64,000 bases of DNA from Trichobilharzia szidati (Eukaryota; Platyhelminthes; Trematoda; Strigeidida; Schistosomatidae). Each line of letters opens with the position of its first letter. The stretch's first letter is position 1. The translations under genes and the position numbers were made by a program. Of the stretch, positions 12,401 to 27,800 are shown piece by piece. The stretch spans positions 3,456,354 to 3,520,353 of the forward strand of contig OX235272.1 of the NCBI GenBank assembly GCA_944472155.2, written 5' to 3'. The notes under the pieces were generated by a model. The model was not told where the DNA came from and made no database searches. It worked only from the letters and a program-made list of their open reading frames with translations.

Positions 12401-15400
12401 AAGTCGGTAAATTGGATCCGGAACTTTCGGAAAAGGGTTGGCTCTGGGGGCTGGATCAGACAGTCCGAGATCAGATACGTGTCGGTCCAGCTGGAGGCAG
12501 GTTTCTTTGCTGCTTCGTATGCTTCGGTGCACATTGTTGTGGAGTTACTGGACTCTGACAGTGATCGACTGTAGGCGGTTTCAGCTGTTAGTGTTGTAGG
12601 GTTAGCAACGCGAGTGGATTTGTTCTGCGTTGCGTCAAGTGGCTGTGCTTCCATTGTTTGGTGCGTGACGGCTAACTCAGAACTGGCATGGACCAGGGGA
12701 ATCCGACTGTGTAACTAAAAAGAGCATTTTGATGTCCACTGACCGGTTATGACGCAATGTGATTTCTGCTCAGTGCTGTAGACACCCATATTAGTCTACC
12801 AAACCATGAATGCCCCAATGAGTCTGACCACAGTAATCTCGTTATTGTGTAGATTTCACTGTAATTAGGATTTCGAATTGACTTGTAAAGTAGCTTTGTT
12901 TTTCCATTGTTTTCCTTGTAGGACGACCAGAATCAAGAGCATGCGTACAAGAAACTTTATGCAAGAATGGTGCTACATGTGTTGATTTAGGCAATAGCTT
13001 TAATTGTATATGTCGACCAGGCTTTGATGGACAGTACTGTGAAAATGATATCAACGAGTGTAATTCAATGCCATGGTAAGTTTACTGTCAGATTATATTT
13101 ATATGCAGCTTATCCTAGTCTACTGGTTTACTAGTTTCCTAGCCGGTCCTAAGACCAGGAAAAGAGGGCAGGTTGGACATGGGACTAGCGATCCTGCCAC
13201 AGAAAAGCAGCCCAGCAGCTTCGAATTTTTAGGAAGAGTCAACCCATTGAGGCTCGTAAGTAACATGGAAGACAGATTGTGTGATGAGGAAACGAAAACT
13301 TAAGGGCAATTATAGAGCCGGCTGAAATGAACCGCACAGAGCAGAGTGCAATGGTTGGTTTAGTGGTCGAGTATGTACTGAATCCATGACTCTGTGGGAA
13401 GTTTTTGCTCACTGTGCTCTTATGGGATATCCAAGTGATGAGTCTTGAATACAATGGCGCTGCTCATATGAGTCAACAATCCATATGCGTCGGTGGCACA
13501 GTGTTTAGGACTCCCGCCAACCATGCACATGGTCCGGGGTTCGATCCTCTGCCAAAGCACACCTGATATCTATGGTCGGCCTGCAAAATTTGGGCTACCC
13601 ATATCGCATGCTGAAAATTCCATACCTGTACCGAAAAATACGGTGTTGAATCAAGCTGTAATCAAAAAATAAAAAAAAATCAATAATCAATTATATATAT
13701 ACTTTTAAGTATACTACTCATTCATATCTATACCTAATTACCTCTTTAAATTTCAGTTATAATAATGGAACATGTAGAGATCTCATTAATTCATTTGAAT
13801 GTGATTGCCCTAAAGGTTTTATCGGGACAGACTGTCGAATCAGTAAGTACAGTATGCATTTTAATTTCTTATACGTGTGATGATATTTTTGTTGTGTGTG
13901 TGTGAACGGAAATCAGAGGAGAAGAAATTATTGGTTGAATCTTAACTTCACACTACAACAGGAAGCAACAAACACTTTTAGATAAAAGATAAAAGGCGTT
14001 TAGCGACGAGTTACTCTTTTCAGAGATAAGCCAAGAAGCGACTCTATTTGAATCTACAATTCACTGGAGAATCATTGGCAGAAATACTGAGAGACTGTCT
14101 GTCCCACTCACTGAAGGAAACCTTCTTCGCCGTCGGACTGAAAATAACTTCCACAAGGATAAGCTACCACTGTCGACTGGCCTTATCAAGGTGCATTTGC
14201 CAATAGACCTGCTCGTGTGGAGCTAGCTATGTCGGCCGTACCCGGTGTTTGTCATCCAAACGTATCACCGAACACAGTCATGGAACACCAAGCTAATCCA
14301 TCCACAAAGGAACTTCAAAGTTTTCCACAGAATACACGGGAATCTCGCTAAAAAAGTGCGAATCAAACTTCCACAAACCACAGAAGCAATGGCGATTCTC
14401 CTGTTAAATTCTGAACTCCGCATGCAAAAGAAGTTTGTTAAACCACTAAATAAATCTACAATGGACTTTATCTACCTCAGCACCGGACACGTAATTTTTG
14501 TTTCTTGGTTTTAATTGCATAATTTTCTTCTCCCCACCCCCTATTAAATCCTCATCCCTTATTACCACTGATGTTAACTTGACTCTCCTTCAAATTTCTG
14601 CTGAATTCCACTCAATTCCGTCAAATACATTACATCACTCAGCTTAATTAATCTTGTTTTAATTTCTAAACGATTAACACGTTCTACATCACGTTATTTG
14701 TGATCTAAAATTTAAAATTCTGATGACACACATCTCTGGAAATATTCCATTTGTCGCTAAGATAATTTATTATACATATATGTGATTGTACAGCTTGAGA
14801 AAGATATTACCGCTGAGAAGAGTAACTCTACGCCGAGCGCCTTTTCTTTCATATAATACTTTTAGACCCCCTAGATGTATCTCTGATGGAAACGATTGAC
14901 TGTACAATCGGAAGACGTATATTTAGAAAGTCTTCATGAATGCGACAGTAAATACATCGTAACAGCTTGATTCCAATCCAGGATAAAATGAAACCAGTCA
15001 GAACCTGATTCAAAAGAGTATAAAAAATCTGCTGTAACAGTACAATTGAATATGAAATAAAGATCCTGAAGGATATTTCAGAAAGGAATAGATATCCTGA
15101 AACGTTTATTAATAAATATTCTAAAGAAATAAGAGCCAGTTAAACTATTCAAAGCATCTCAAAAAAGCTGTACATCTCAGTCCGTCATTTAATAGAGATG
15201 TCATACAAGAGGTAGTTAACCGAAGATTTGATAAAGCTAATGAAAGAACTCATAGCACTGTGGAACTTGTATTCCTTAACACCGCCAAGACGGAGGTTTG
15301 ACAACTTGAGAAAGACAGGTTATGGATCCTCAACACTTCAAAATGTCATAGAAAAGAAAAGGCGTTCAACAATGAGTTACTCTTTCCGGCGATATCATTC

Positions 15401-18400
15401 TCAAGCTGTACAAACCACAAATTTATAGTAATTTTTCTTGGCAACAAAAGGAATATTTTCAAAGATGTGTTAATGCAATTGTTAATTTTTTGACAACAAA
15501 TTACATAATTTAGAAGGCTTTAATCGGTTAGAAACTAAAATAAAGTTACAAAAGTAGGTTGGGTGACGTAATTAAATTGATAGGGTTCAATGAAAAATGA
15601 ATGAGAGTCAAGTTAATAGGCTGAGTAGAATTCACTTAAAAATAAACGAAAATGGAGTTAGCAACAGTCGTCATGAGAGTAGAGATTTAATCTTATGGAC
15701 GTGCAACTGGCAAGACGCGAACAAGATGGGACACTCAAAAGATCCATTCACAGAAAGCCGACATGGAATGGACAACTCATCAGCTTTCACATTTGGGTGC
15801 TTCTGTATACAAAACGAAATCTAATCCTCTCACTGACTCACAGAATCCACAACATCTGCAGTCCGGAAACTATAGAAGAGGAGCTGAAGACCCTGAAAAG
15901 AATCCTCCTTGAAACCGGTTACCCGGAACGTTTCATCACAAAAGCCATGAAGCCCAAAACACAAAACCCTCCATGCTTACTGCTCCCAAGAAACTTCTCT
16001 ATTTGAATCTACAATTCAACGGAGATTCCTCGGCAGAAATACTGAGAAACCGCCTGTGCCGTTCACTGAGGAAAACCTTCTTCGCAGCTGAACTCAGACT
16101 AACTTTCTCTACGAAACCAATGATTCGCACGAACGTGAAGGACAAGCTTCCACTGGGGGCCTCATCAATGTGCATCTACAAATTCACCTACTCATGTGGA
16201 GCTAGGTATGTCGGCCGTACCCAGCGTTTGCTATTCAAACGAATCAGCGAACACTTACCTTCATGGTTTTATAAAGGAGAAAGAAGATTCCCCCGCCACA
16301 GCTCTATCCTAGAACACTTGATCGAATCCGGACACCAAGCAAACCCACAAAACAACTTCTCAGTTATCTACACAATACGTGGGAATCTTGCCAAAAGAGT
16401 ATGAATTAAACTTCTTCAAACTGCAGAAGCAATGGCAATTCACATATTGAATCCTGAACTCTGCATACAAAAGAAGTTTGTTCAGTCACTAAATCTACAA
16501 TGGTCCTGATCTATCTTAACACCAAATACGTAATTTTGTCTTACCTCTTTCTTCTTTGTTTGTCTGTTTCTTAATTGCATTATTTTCTACCCCCACCCCC
16601 TATTAAATCTCTACCCCCATGACGACTGTTGCTAACTCCATTTTCGTTTATTTTTAAGTGAATTCTACTCAGCCTATTAACTTGACTCTCATTCATTTTT
16701 CATTGAACCCTATCAATTTAATTACGTCACCCAACCTACTTTTGTAACTTTATTTTAGTTTCTAACCGATTAAAGCCTTCTAAATTATGTAATTTGTTGT
16801 CAAAAAATTAACAATTGCATTAACACATCTTTGAAAATATTCCTTTTGTTGCCAAGAAAAATTACTATAAATTTGTGGTTTGTACAGCTTGAGAATGATA
16901 TCGCCGGAAAGAGTAACTCATTGTTGAACGCCTTTTCTTTTCTATGACTGAATGGGAATTTTCAAATTACTTCAAAATGTGTATACGAATTTGAGTATCT
17001 TTGCGGAAGCGCAAATAAAGGTCGTGCGGAAAGGCGATAGTCAGCTGATATAATGGAGCATTTGTTCAAGTGGTTTAAGAAAGCTGAGGTCAAGGCATGA
17101 AGAAGCTGAATAATAAAGCATCTTATAGACGGCGAAAATACTATTGATGGTGTCAAGTCATTCAGTATTGTTATCAGACAAACAAACGGAAAGATGCTTA
17201 TATTTGCAGAGGTTTATGGAAGCAGAGATTATAAACGTAGTCCTTGTGTACATAAGAAATGCTGGCCAGTCTGGATCAACCATGGTCATATCTCTTGATT
17301 ATTAACTACTAGTATCATCATCATCAACATTTCATCTGGTGACGTTATCATTCTTTTCTCACTTAAGGCTATCTTCTGTTGGTAACATTATCTTAAGTTG
17401 TCACGTTATTATTATTACTATAAAGTTTGCAATTCCTAACACCTTTGAGTTCCCTGTCTGACAACTAGTTGTTTATCATACTGATATAACTGTGAACCAT
17501 AACGCGTTACAATCACAGTTATCGATCTTTCACACCCCATTCCTCTTATCTAACTGAAATGCGACTGTAGAACACTCGTCACATATCTCCCAGTGTATTC
17601 CTTATAGTATGCATATATTGTTATTATTATGGTCCCCTTCGGTTCCGAGTAGAACATAGGACTTCAACAGGAAATCGCCACTTTGTCCCATTCTATGAGC
17701 TCCTGTTAATTTGGCCCTAAGATCGCAAGATTTCCTCCAAGTCACTCTTGGTCGATGCTCAACTCGTCGTTTCCCATTCTAGTTTCTTTTTAAAGATGGC
17801 CTGGCACGCGATATCACTCAATAGTTTCTTCAGTATGTGTCGGACCAATCTCTGTTTTGATCATCACATCTGCTGAGCACATCTGCTGGTTAGTTCATTC
17901 CCAGAGTTTCTACATGGTAATTCTTTTTGGCCAGCTATCTGATCTTCAATATGGACCCAGCAAAGGCAGTTGTCGACAAACGTCAGCAGAAGCCTGTTGG
18001 AGATGCTTTTCGTGACACGGGTGCCAAGTTTCTTACCAATATAGAGGCACTAAGTGAAAATCCGAATCTTGTTGTTTATGAGGCTGAGTGCATCAGATTT
18101 CCAAATTGATTTCAAAGTGACGAAGAGCTGTCTCGCCTTTCCGACTCTGGTTTTGTCATCCTCATCAGTGCCGATATATATACGTATATATCACCGTCTT
18201 CGGAGTAGTATTTAGCTAATGAGTTCTACAAAAATTTGATGAATTCATTAAATACTGCTTCATTAGAAACCAAGGATATCGTGTGGACGATCGGATCTTA
18301 TGATTATATCGTTTGTTCAACTATGGGATAATGGCATTTCTTCAGATAACGAACTACATGCTCACCTATTTATGAAAAATATCAGGTCGTTGCTTCCATA

Positions 18401-21400
18401 TGTTTCAGAGACTTGTTGAATACATCATCAAAAGTACTTCGAACAGGCTACTGCAGAATTTCATCAACACCAACCTACACTCCATCCCGAAGATAAGATG
18501 ACAAGAGAGATTTAGAAAGAAGGAAGTCTGGCAATAAACTAACCAAGAACCAAAAGCTGAAGACAATTCAGACAGTGGGTTGAAGGATGATATACAGATG
18601 AGATTGTGTTAGGAAAAGATGAAAGCTTATAGGTGATCGTTGAACCAGCTAAGAAGGAGTACAGAGAACAGACTGAAATACCGATGAACTGTAGAAGCCC
18701 TATGTTCAACTCGAAATCCAAAAGAATAATAATAATAAAATAATTATTCATGAGAATAATAGGGAGAATAAAGATGTCTCCAGCTAAGAAGGTTGTATTT
18801 CTTTCTATAGAATGAAAAATGTATGAATTTCTCACATTTTTGTCTGATTTCTCATCTCCTTTATGCCTACAGATGTCAACGAGTGTGCTTCACATCCATG
18901 TGCCTATGGTGCTACTTGTATCGATCGTGTTGGCGCTTATGAATGTATATGCCCAGAAAGACGATATGGACAACATTGTGAAGAGGTGATTATTGAAACA
19001 GAACCAAAACCACCAGCTTGTAATTTTTATGGTCGAATATACGATCATAATGACAATTGGACGTATAGTTGTCAACGCTGTCATTGTAATACTGGACAAA
19101 TTATTTGCACAGATGTAAGTGATGAAATAGAATTCTGTTGCACTGAAGGCATATAACTCATCATTATCACTATTATTATTATTATTCCCCTAAGTTCTGA
19201 GTGGATAATAGGGATCCTCTCCATTTTTATCTGATTTCACCATTGCCTATAGGCTTTCATTTCTTACTTACATGATCCCCTCAATGTCACACTCCAATCC
19301 ATGTCCAGTTTGTCGCTTTCCATTTAGGTTTCACTCGAATGTCTACATGGCGGAGGATGTTACTCAACAGTTATCTCCACTGATTAGATATAACTGTAAA
19401 TTTCTCAAAAATCTGTTGTCTTCAGTGTAATCTTGAATAAATGAGAAAAGCATCCACCCACTGTCATTCTGTCTCAGTTAAAGCGAAAAAAACTCACATA
19501 ACTAAGTGGCCAGTCCAACAACGACTAATTTGCATGATGTCCAAGTTTAATCTTGCACTGTAGATTATTTGAAGGTGTACTGACAACGCATCACTCTCTA
19601 GTTTCGTGAATATATGACACTGTCATGGTGTATTGGCATGTCCTTTTGACATGTTCGTTTGTATTTTTCTCACTCCACTTATGATCTTTTAAATCCTATT
19701 GGTTGTCGAGTGTTTTAATTCATCAATGGAATTGGTCTGTCAAGGTCATTTAAAGTATAAACATATATATGTATATATATAAGCGTAAATGATATATATA
19801 TATATATATATCATTTACGCTATTGATACGAGACATTAAAAGCTCTCCACGTTGCCAGTCAATCTCCTTGTCTTGTGTCATGCTTTGCGTGGTATTATAT
19901 CGTTGTTGTTGCTGATAGTGGCTAGAACAATAGGTTCGCGAATCGACTAGGTAGGAAATACGTTAGCACAAATTATTATTATTGTTTCCTTCAATTCCTA
20001 GAGGAACATAGGACCTCAGCCGTGCGTCTCCATTGCGTTCGGTTCTCTGCTAAAGTTTTCACCTGGCTCCAAGTCTGCCCACACCTTTTCATCTCCTCTT
20101 CGCATGACCTCCTCCAAGTCACCCTTGCACTGACGACCAACTCGCCGCTTCCCTTTCGGGTTCCACTCGAGCAATGGCTTGTCTAGAGATGTCAGTTGAT
20201 GGTTTCCTCAGAGTATGGCCAGCCAATCCATCTCCATTTCTTCTGGCCTACTTGTTTCACAATCGGTTCCTGCTGGGTTGGTTCGCTCATTGCCAGAGAT
20301 CTCTGTTGCTGATCTTTCCTGGCCATTTGATCTTCAGGGAAGTACTGAGCGAAGACAGCTGTTAATGAAGGTCTGTAGTTTGCTTGAGATGCTCTTCATG
20401 ATACGCAGTGCAAGTCTCTGATCCGTATAGTAGCACTGACTTCAGACTGCAGTTGAAAATCCGGATCTTATTTTTGATGCTGAGTGCTGTTGACCTCCAC
20501 ACAGACTTGAGAGTATTGAAAGTTTATCTTGCTTTCCCGATTGTTGCTTTGATATCCTCGTCAGTTCCGCCCGCCTGTAGTTGAAACGATGCTTCCCAGG
20601 TAGGTAAAAGAAGTCGTTTCATTCAGGTTCCTTCCATTTGTGCTGATCGTTTTCTGTTGTTGTTTTTATCCTGTCTTTGATGCTTCTTTTATCGCCAACT
20701 TGTTGCTTTTCGCTTGCATATCTTCCAGTTTGTGGGAAATCGGACATATATCATCGGCGAAGTCAAGATCCTCCAAGTTTTTTGTGTGTGTCCATTTTAT
20801 GCCTGTTTCCTCATTGCCCACTGTTTGTCGTATTATCCAATCTACTGCAATCAGGAAAATCATTGGCGATAGTAGGCAGCCTTGTCTTACTCCTGTCCTC
20901 ACTTCGAAGGATTCCGTAAGTTTCCCGTTGTGGATTGCTTGGCATGCAGCATTGTCGTACAGCTGTTGGATGAGATGTATAACACAAATACAATGTATAT
21001 TAAAGCGCATATCACAAATCTGTATGATTGTCAGTGCTGATGAAGTATAATAGTGTGAAAAATATTCGGCCGTCTAACAAACGATGTGTGTATCATTTAA
21101 TTTTTCAGTTATTTCTATTTATTATTGTTCCCTTAAGTTCCTAGTGGAACATAGGGCTTCAACTAAACGTCTCCACTTGTTTCTGTCTTCTGCTGTACTT
21201 TTCACCTGCATCCATGTTAATCCATACTGTTTCAGCTCCTCTTCACACGATCTCCTCCATGTCACCCTTGGACGTCCCACTCGCCGCTTCCCTTTTGGGT
21301 TCCACGAGAGCTATGGCCTGACGCGCGATGTCACCCGGCGGCCTCCTCAGCGAGTGTCCAATCCATCTCCACATTCTCCTGCATATTTGTTGGGCGATTG

Positions 21401-24400
21401 GTTCTTGTTTTGTTTGTTCCCATAGTTTCTTGTTGGTGATTCTTTCTGGCCATCTGATCTTGAGTATAGAACGAAGACACTAACCCTTCAGTACTGAATC
21501 CATTTATGCCTATGAGGTACGGTAATATGCAGTAGTAGGGCTTCGGTTAACGACATCGTAAAGGAATATGACTAGGAAATAGTCAAAATATTTATTGTGA
21601 TAATGAATGTCTACCGACTTAGGTGGTTGGAATGTGTTCACTGAGCATGTTTATTACTGCTGGTAACGTTTGGCAGTTATCCGATTGGTAGATACGTAAC
21701 GTTTCACATTCTGCAGAGAAACAAGCATCAACCTTTTGGAATTGATGTCGCTCATAAACCAACAAAATCACTTCCGTCGGCTGTATGTTAATCAAAAGAC
21801 TAAAATGCGATTAGAAGATGAAACCGGTATCGTGTACAAAATAAATTGCAAAGGCTGTGTTAAACATTGTATCGGTCAAAGTAGACAGCCTCTTTATATC
21901 CGCATTTAGGAACACAAACGGGTCATCAAAAGACGTGATATCCACTCCATCATATCACTCCATACAGACGATTTTGGACAGTAGTTCGATCAGGATAATG
22001 TTCAAATCTTATACAGAGAGAGATTTCTAGAAACTTGGTATTCATGTGAATCGGCAATCAATGGATACATTGATATAGACACAATTTATCGATTCATATG
22101 ATAGAAATCGTTTGAATGAAAAAAAGGGCAATCAATACCAGTACAAGGGAACTGGAGGGAGTGAAATACACAAAACGAACTAATCCAGTTCAGCGTTACC
22201 AGAAGGGAGATGACTAATAAACTCGTGCAGAATCTTAAAAGCTCACTTGAAATTTAAGTATGCTCTAAGGATGCTGTCTGGTAAAGCAATGAAAGCTTCG
22301 TAAGTAAAGCATTCTAGTCAGAGAACGCAACTACACCAAAATCAACCACCTGAGCTACAAATCTTATTCATTATAACTATCGGAGTATACTAGCGAGAAT
22401 TAGGAAGACGCTAACTTCGACAAATAGGGACAACGAATGTGTTTATGCTGTTTTCTAATTTTTCTCGTTTTCTTCCTGGATATTCTTAGGGCGTTTCCTC
22501 CTAGTGTGCTACTGACGACTCCGTTTTTGGTTACAGGATTTCATCATGAGCTGACATTGGTTAGAGAACCACTGCAAAACCAGCTGGGAGTACTGGACAG
22601 CTGTTTCGTCCTAGTTTGGGACTCTTCATCAGTACGCACCCACCGGGGTTACAAGGCGAGGTCGTATACCATTAAGCCACTGGGACCTGATCCAACGGCC
22701 CATGAATTCTAACTTCTGCCAATTCACGATATAGCGCAACAGCTAGCCAATATCTTCGGCGAGTATTTGTCCTCACACCCGACCTGCTGCACCCTACTGA
22801 TCACGACTGTTTTTCTAAGTGTATTTCTCTCTTAGTGTTCTCCAAACATTGGGCTTTATTCATTTGAAAGAGTTATGAATTTATAACAAAGTCAAAGTAT
22901 GAGCTTATAAGGACTTGTTGGTGAAAACTACCATTTGACGTACAACAAGAAGGACCCAGTACACATTTTTTTTCTTCAATGGTATATCTTCTTTTCTGAA
23001 ATGGACTGTTGATATACAGGCATTTGACCAGTTTCAAGTTTGATTACAGACTGATTTCGGTTAGAGAACTACTGAAAACCATCAGAGAGTACTGGACAAC
23101 TATTTCGTCATTGTTTGAGACATACCCATAACTCCACCCCTATGGATCAAAACCAAGACCTCCAGGTTGCTAGGCGCCAGCCGGGTGATCATTCAGCTAC
23201 TGGGACGGAGTTCAGTCTGTCTGTTCACGATGTATATAGTACGACTACCATCCATTGTCGTGGGAGAGTACCCTTCCTCACACCCACGTTAATGGACCTC
23301 CCTGTCATCTACCAGTGTAGTGGGATGGTCAGTAAGCTCACCATTCAACCTGAAGATCCTTTGCTAGATTCTTGATATGGTCGTGGTTGCATACTGATGA
23401 AGAACTTCAAAGTAGAACGAAGCAGCTCACCTACGTCCACTGGTTTCCATTAGTTACCTAACTGAAGTTGTCTGGTGATCAGACTTCGAATCAATTGTGT
23501 TATGCTTTTACACCAAACTATACTATCGATCACCACTTACCTTCTAAGTAAGCCTAAACAACACCAATCAAAGTAAAAACACTCCCAAACTGATAAATCT
23601 ATTAGGAAATTGTATTCTAAAATAGCACAAGACAGTCTAATATTCACTGGACATTTCTCTTATTTTCTAATTTGTCATTGGGAAATCTATGAATAAGTTA
23701 TGCATACAATTCATGATTAGTGGTGTGATAGGTTAACTTGTAGCTATAATTGGTATATTTAATTCAATTTTAGATTTTCCAGTCGATTTATTGGACCGAA
23801 GAGCTCGGTTGCAGTTGACATGTCGGCTTCTTGAGCAGATACTTCGACCATGTCTGAGCATGTAACTAGAAGCTGACTGATGGATGGTGGCTAGCAGTGG
23901 AACCTAGGATGCGCATTTCGTCCTATTTAGGACTCGTCATCTGCATTCCGACATTTCACCCTGAGACCGAGCACTTCGACTGGAAAATTTAAAACTGCAT
24001 TACATAATTAATATGACCCATTGTACAAGAGGTAGTGGCTCTCGTGGCCCAAGTGGTCTAGTGGATAACGCTTTGGCGTCTGAAACTATGGGCCCTGGGT
24101 TCGAGCCTCGGTGGGAACATCATGACTCACTGGGGAATGCAGAGATATCCAGATGACGAGTCCCAAATAGGTAGAAATGCGCACTGCCCTGGATTCCACT
24201 GCTAATCCACACCCACCAGTTATCTCTTATATAAAACTGGTATAGTTTAACTTCCTCTTGAACACTTTTAATCTCTCCTAAGGACATGTGCTCATAATAA
24301 TAATTAGTATAATTTTTTCTATGATTTACTCAAGGATTTCTGTGGATATTGGTCATGTTTACAAGCTTCTGGACAAAATGATCGTTTCGCTTGTAAAGAT

Positions 24401-24822
24401 GGTGAAATATGCCACATTCTGTCATCAGGTTTAGAAAGTGATTGTTTTATACCACCGTGTTATTTACGTACTGTCTGCTTGAATGCTAGTCAATCAATAC
24501 CGGAACAATTGCAAACATTACTACCGAATTTTTATTTTCCACCTGCATTACCTGGTTGTCGACCGAATGGTTTAATTTTAAATAATCGTTGTGCTAGAAT
24601 ACTGTTACGCTTTTCTAAACTACGTATGTCATATGCTACAACAGTTGGTGATGTTTGTAATGCTGTGAAAAGTTTACCATCATTGAGAAAATATCATCAA
24701 CACGGGGTGGATAAGCAAATGGGGATTGGTATCAGTTGTGATATAAAAGCGGGTTACTCTAGTGAATTTCAAAGTACAATAGAGGTATGTTAAAATAAAA
24801 ATTAACTTATTATTATTATTAC

Positions 24823-24865
<43 letters not shown>

Positions 24866-27800
24866 ATTATTCCTGTATTCAATGCTACTTATAATCGGAT
24901 ATAAGTAGTATATCAGCAAACGAATTCAGAAAAGCAGCAATATGTTTCGGACATTGGGAAAAGCAATCGAAAAACAGAACTGTAAGAAGAACATTAGAAA
25001 CACTGTGCAGAATCCAAAAAGCTATCGAATGTTGTGATAATATTCGACCGATATGGGAATGATGTGCAAATAGAGCAGTGGAAACATGGTATACCAAATT
25101 TATGTAACTACAATAAGGCACAATTATTGATCATTACTTTAACCACATATTTGTTGAGCTATATGAGGGTTTTTGGATGATTTGTTGTCAGAATTCATCA
25201 GTGCTAATCCTTTCTATCAGTCAGTTTAAGTATTAGGCATATTAAAATGTGCATTGACAATGTGTAACTCTATGCATTGCCAATTCTCCTGAGTAGATAG
25301 TTAGAATTCATATCAGTAAAAAGTTTGAGCATTGTGGATTAGATCAAATAAAGTATAATTATATTTTAATAGTTTACACACAATGATAAGTTTTGTTATT
25401 GGTAATATTTCGAGCAAAATTACTGCCCGTGTTCACACCAGTGTTGGAATTGTTTGATTCACACATTTATGATTTGTACTCGTATATATCGTTCATTATT
25501 TTTGCTCATTCATATATTTTTTTTTTGTATTTGAGTTGTATTCCAAGTTCATTCATGTTTTTGTATCCAGAATTATATTCCAAGTTGATGATAGTTGTAC
25601 TGAGTCACCCTTGTTACATGTATCCGGTGTGACTTTAATGAATATCGATTCTGTTATAAGTCTTTCTTTCCATTTGTTCATGTTAGTTTTTAGAATACAC
25701 ACATTGTCCCAATCGATATTGTGGTTTTTGTCCCATGCATGTGCAGCTATCGATGAATTTTTTTCAAGATTTTTGTAGGCTTGTGTTCCTGTTGGTTGAC
25801 CTTTGGTTAGGCGTTTATGTTCATTCACTCTTATTTTGAGTGATCTGGACTTTTGCCCCACATATTTAGTCGGACAGTCAGCACAAGATATTTTATAAAT
25901 CAAGTTGTTTTTATCCATCCTTTTTATGGGATCTTTCAGTTGATTTATTTTATTTTTGATTAGATTTGTCGGTTTAAAAGCTGTGTGAATGCCGATACTT
26001 TTGAGGTTTCTTTGAATTGCCTCTGATGTACCATTTTTATATGGTATTGTGACTGTCTTTTTGCATTCTTCCATCTTGTTATTCTCCGTTTTTACCCTCT
26101 TTTTTTCTTTTTTATACTATCTTTTATAAATTGTTTTGGGTAGTTGTTTTCGAGTAGCATCTTGAATAGGACGTTTATTTCTTTACACTGGTCCTCTTGC
26201 GTTGTTGTAAGTCTACGTATTCTATCTGCAAGACCTTGTATTAATCCTCTTTTTACCGTGAGTGGATGAGCTGAGTGATAATCGAGGAATCTTCCAGAGT
26301 GTGTGGTTTTTCTATATAGCGTTGTTTTAATGCTGCCATCTCTTATTCTTTGTATTTTGCAATCTAACATAGGCAGTTCCCCAATTTCATTCTCTACTTC
26401 CATAGTGAATTTTATTGAGTCGATATGGCTGTTTATGTGTGAGAAGAGTTTCTCAATATCGTTTTTTTTTCACTATTACTAGTGTGTCGTCTACATATCT
26501 CCACCAACATTTTAGTGATGACCTGAATGGTTTAAGGGCATTCTCTTCCCAATAATCCATGAATATGTCAGCTATTATTGGTGAGATAGGCGATCCCATG
26601 GCTACTCCTTCATTTTGTTGGTATATTTTCCCTTCGAATGTGAAATATGTTGTTGTCAGACAAAATTCCACCCCTTTTATTATCTCTTCTATGGATAACT
26701 GTGTTCTATCTTTTAGGCCATTATCTTCTTTTAGTTTCTCTTTCAGTGCATTCATGGCCATTTGAATGGGTATTTTCGTATAGAGACTGTTTACATCAAA
26801 GCTGACTAGTATTTCATCTTCCTCTATTTTAGTGGTTTTTAGTCGCTCCACTAATTCAAATGAATCTATTATTCTAGCTTGTGAGTTGTCTCTTGTTGGT
26901 CTTAGTATTGTCGAAAGAAATCTTGATAGCATATACGTCGGTGTGTTTCTAAAATCTACAATCGGCCTTATTGGATATCCCTCTTTATGCAATTTTATCT
27001 TGCCATATATTCTAGGTATATTGCATGATTTTGGCATAATTTCAAACCATTTTGACTTACCAATTATTTCCTTCATTTGTCTGACTACCTTTGCTGTTTC
27101 TTTCATTGTTTTGTTTGTGATTGTTTCAGCTGACTTCGTCATTAGGGTATAGGGTCCAGACTGTAGATGTTCATTCATTTTTTCATTATATGTCGTTTTA
27201 TTAAGTATTACCGTTGTGTTTCCTTTGTCTGCTTGAGTAATGACAATGGATTTGTCTGCTTTTATGTCTTGGAGTGCTTTTAGTTCCTCCTTCGTTACAT
27301 TCAGTTTTTCTGCTTTTTGCTTTTTTAAGGTTAATGCACATTGTGCTCGTACCAGTTCTGCTTTTTGTTTGTCATGTCCTTCGAGTGCTGTTTCAATTAC
27401 AGGTATAATATCTTCAGGTTTTAATCTTTTGTTGCTGATGTTGAAGTTCATTCCTTTCGTCAGTACGCTTTCCTCTGCTTCTGTTAGCTTTCTGTCTGAC
27501 AAGTTTACAATCCAATTGGCTTTAGTTACTTGTTTGTCATTCGGAGTTTTCAAATGGTCTGAAGCGATTTAGGACTCCAAGTTAGGTCATTCCATGCAGC
27601 ACCACTTATGAGCTTGGTTCCAAGAGTGAAGAAATAGCCATCTAACTATTGAATCACTTTGACTAGGCTAGCAAGCTCAACATTTATGCTTTTATGCTAC
27701 TCATCATACCAATCAATACTAACTAATGTCGTTTCGTAATGAAGTCAGGCTGTCTTTGTGTCCCCCTAAAATTATACTTTCACTTTTTATTTCTAAGATT

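Noticed and set aside
24044..24115. tRNA gene call at the TGGTCTAGTGGATAACG segment
   Set aside because: It is the head of an Smα-type SINE with a hammerhead relic directly downstream.
24680..24919. Minus frame with a run of about 18 Asn
   Set aside because: It is the (TTA)n microsatellite read in antisense next to a Jagged exon.
26832..27572. Plus-strand hydrophobic frames
   Set aside because: They are antisense shadows of the PLE reverse transcriptase on the minus strand.
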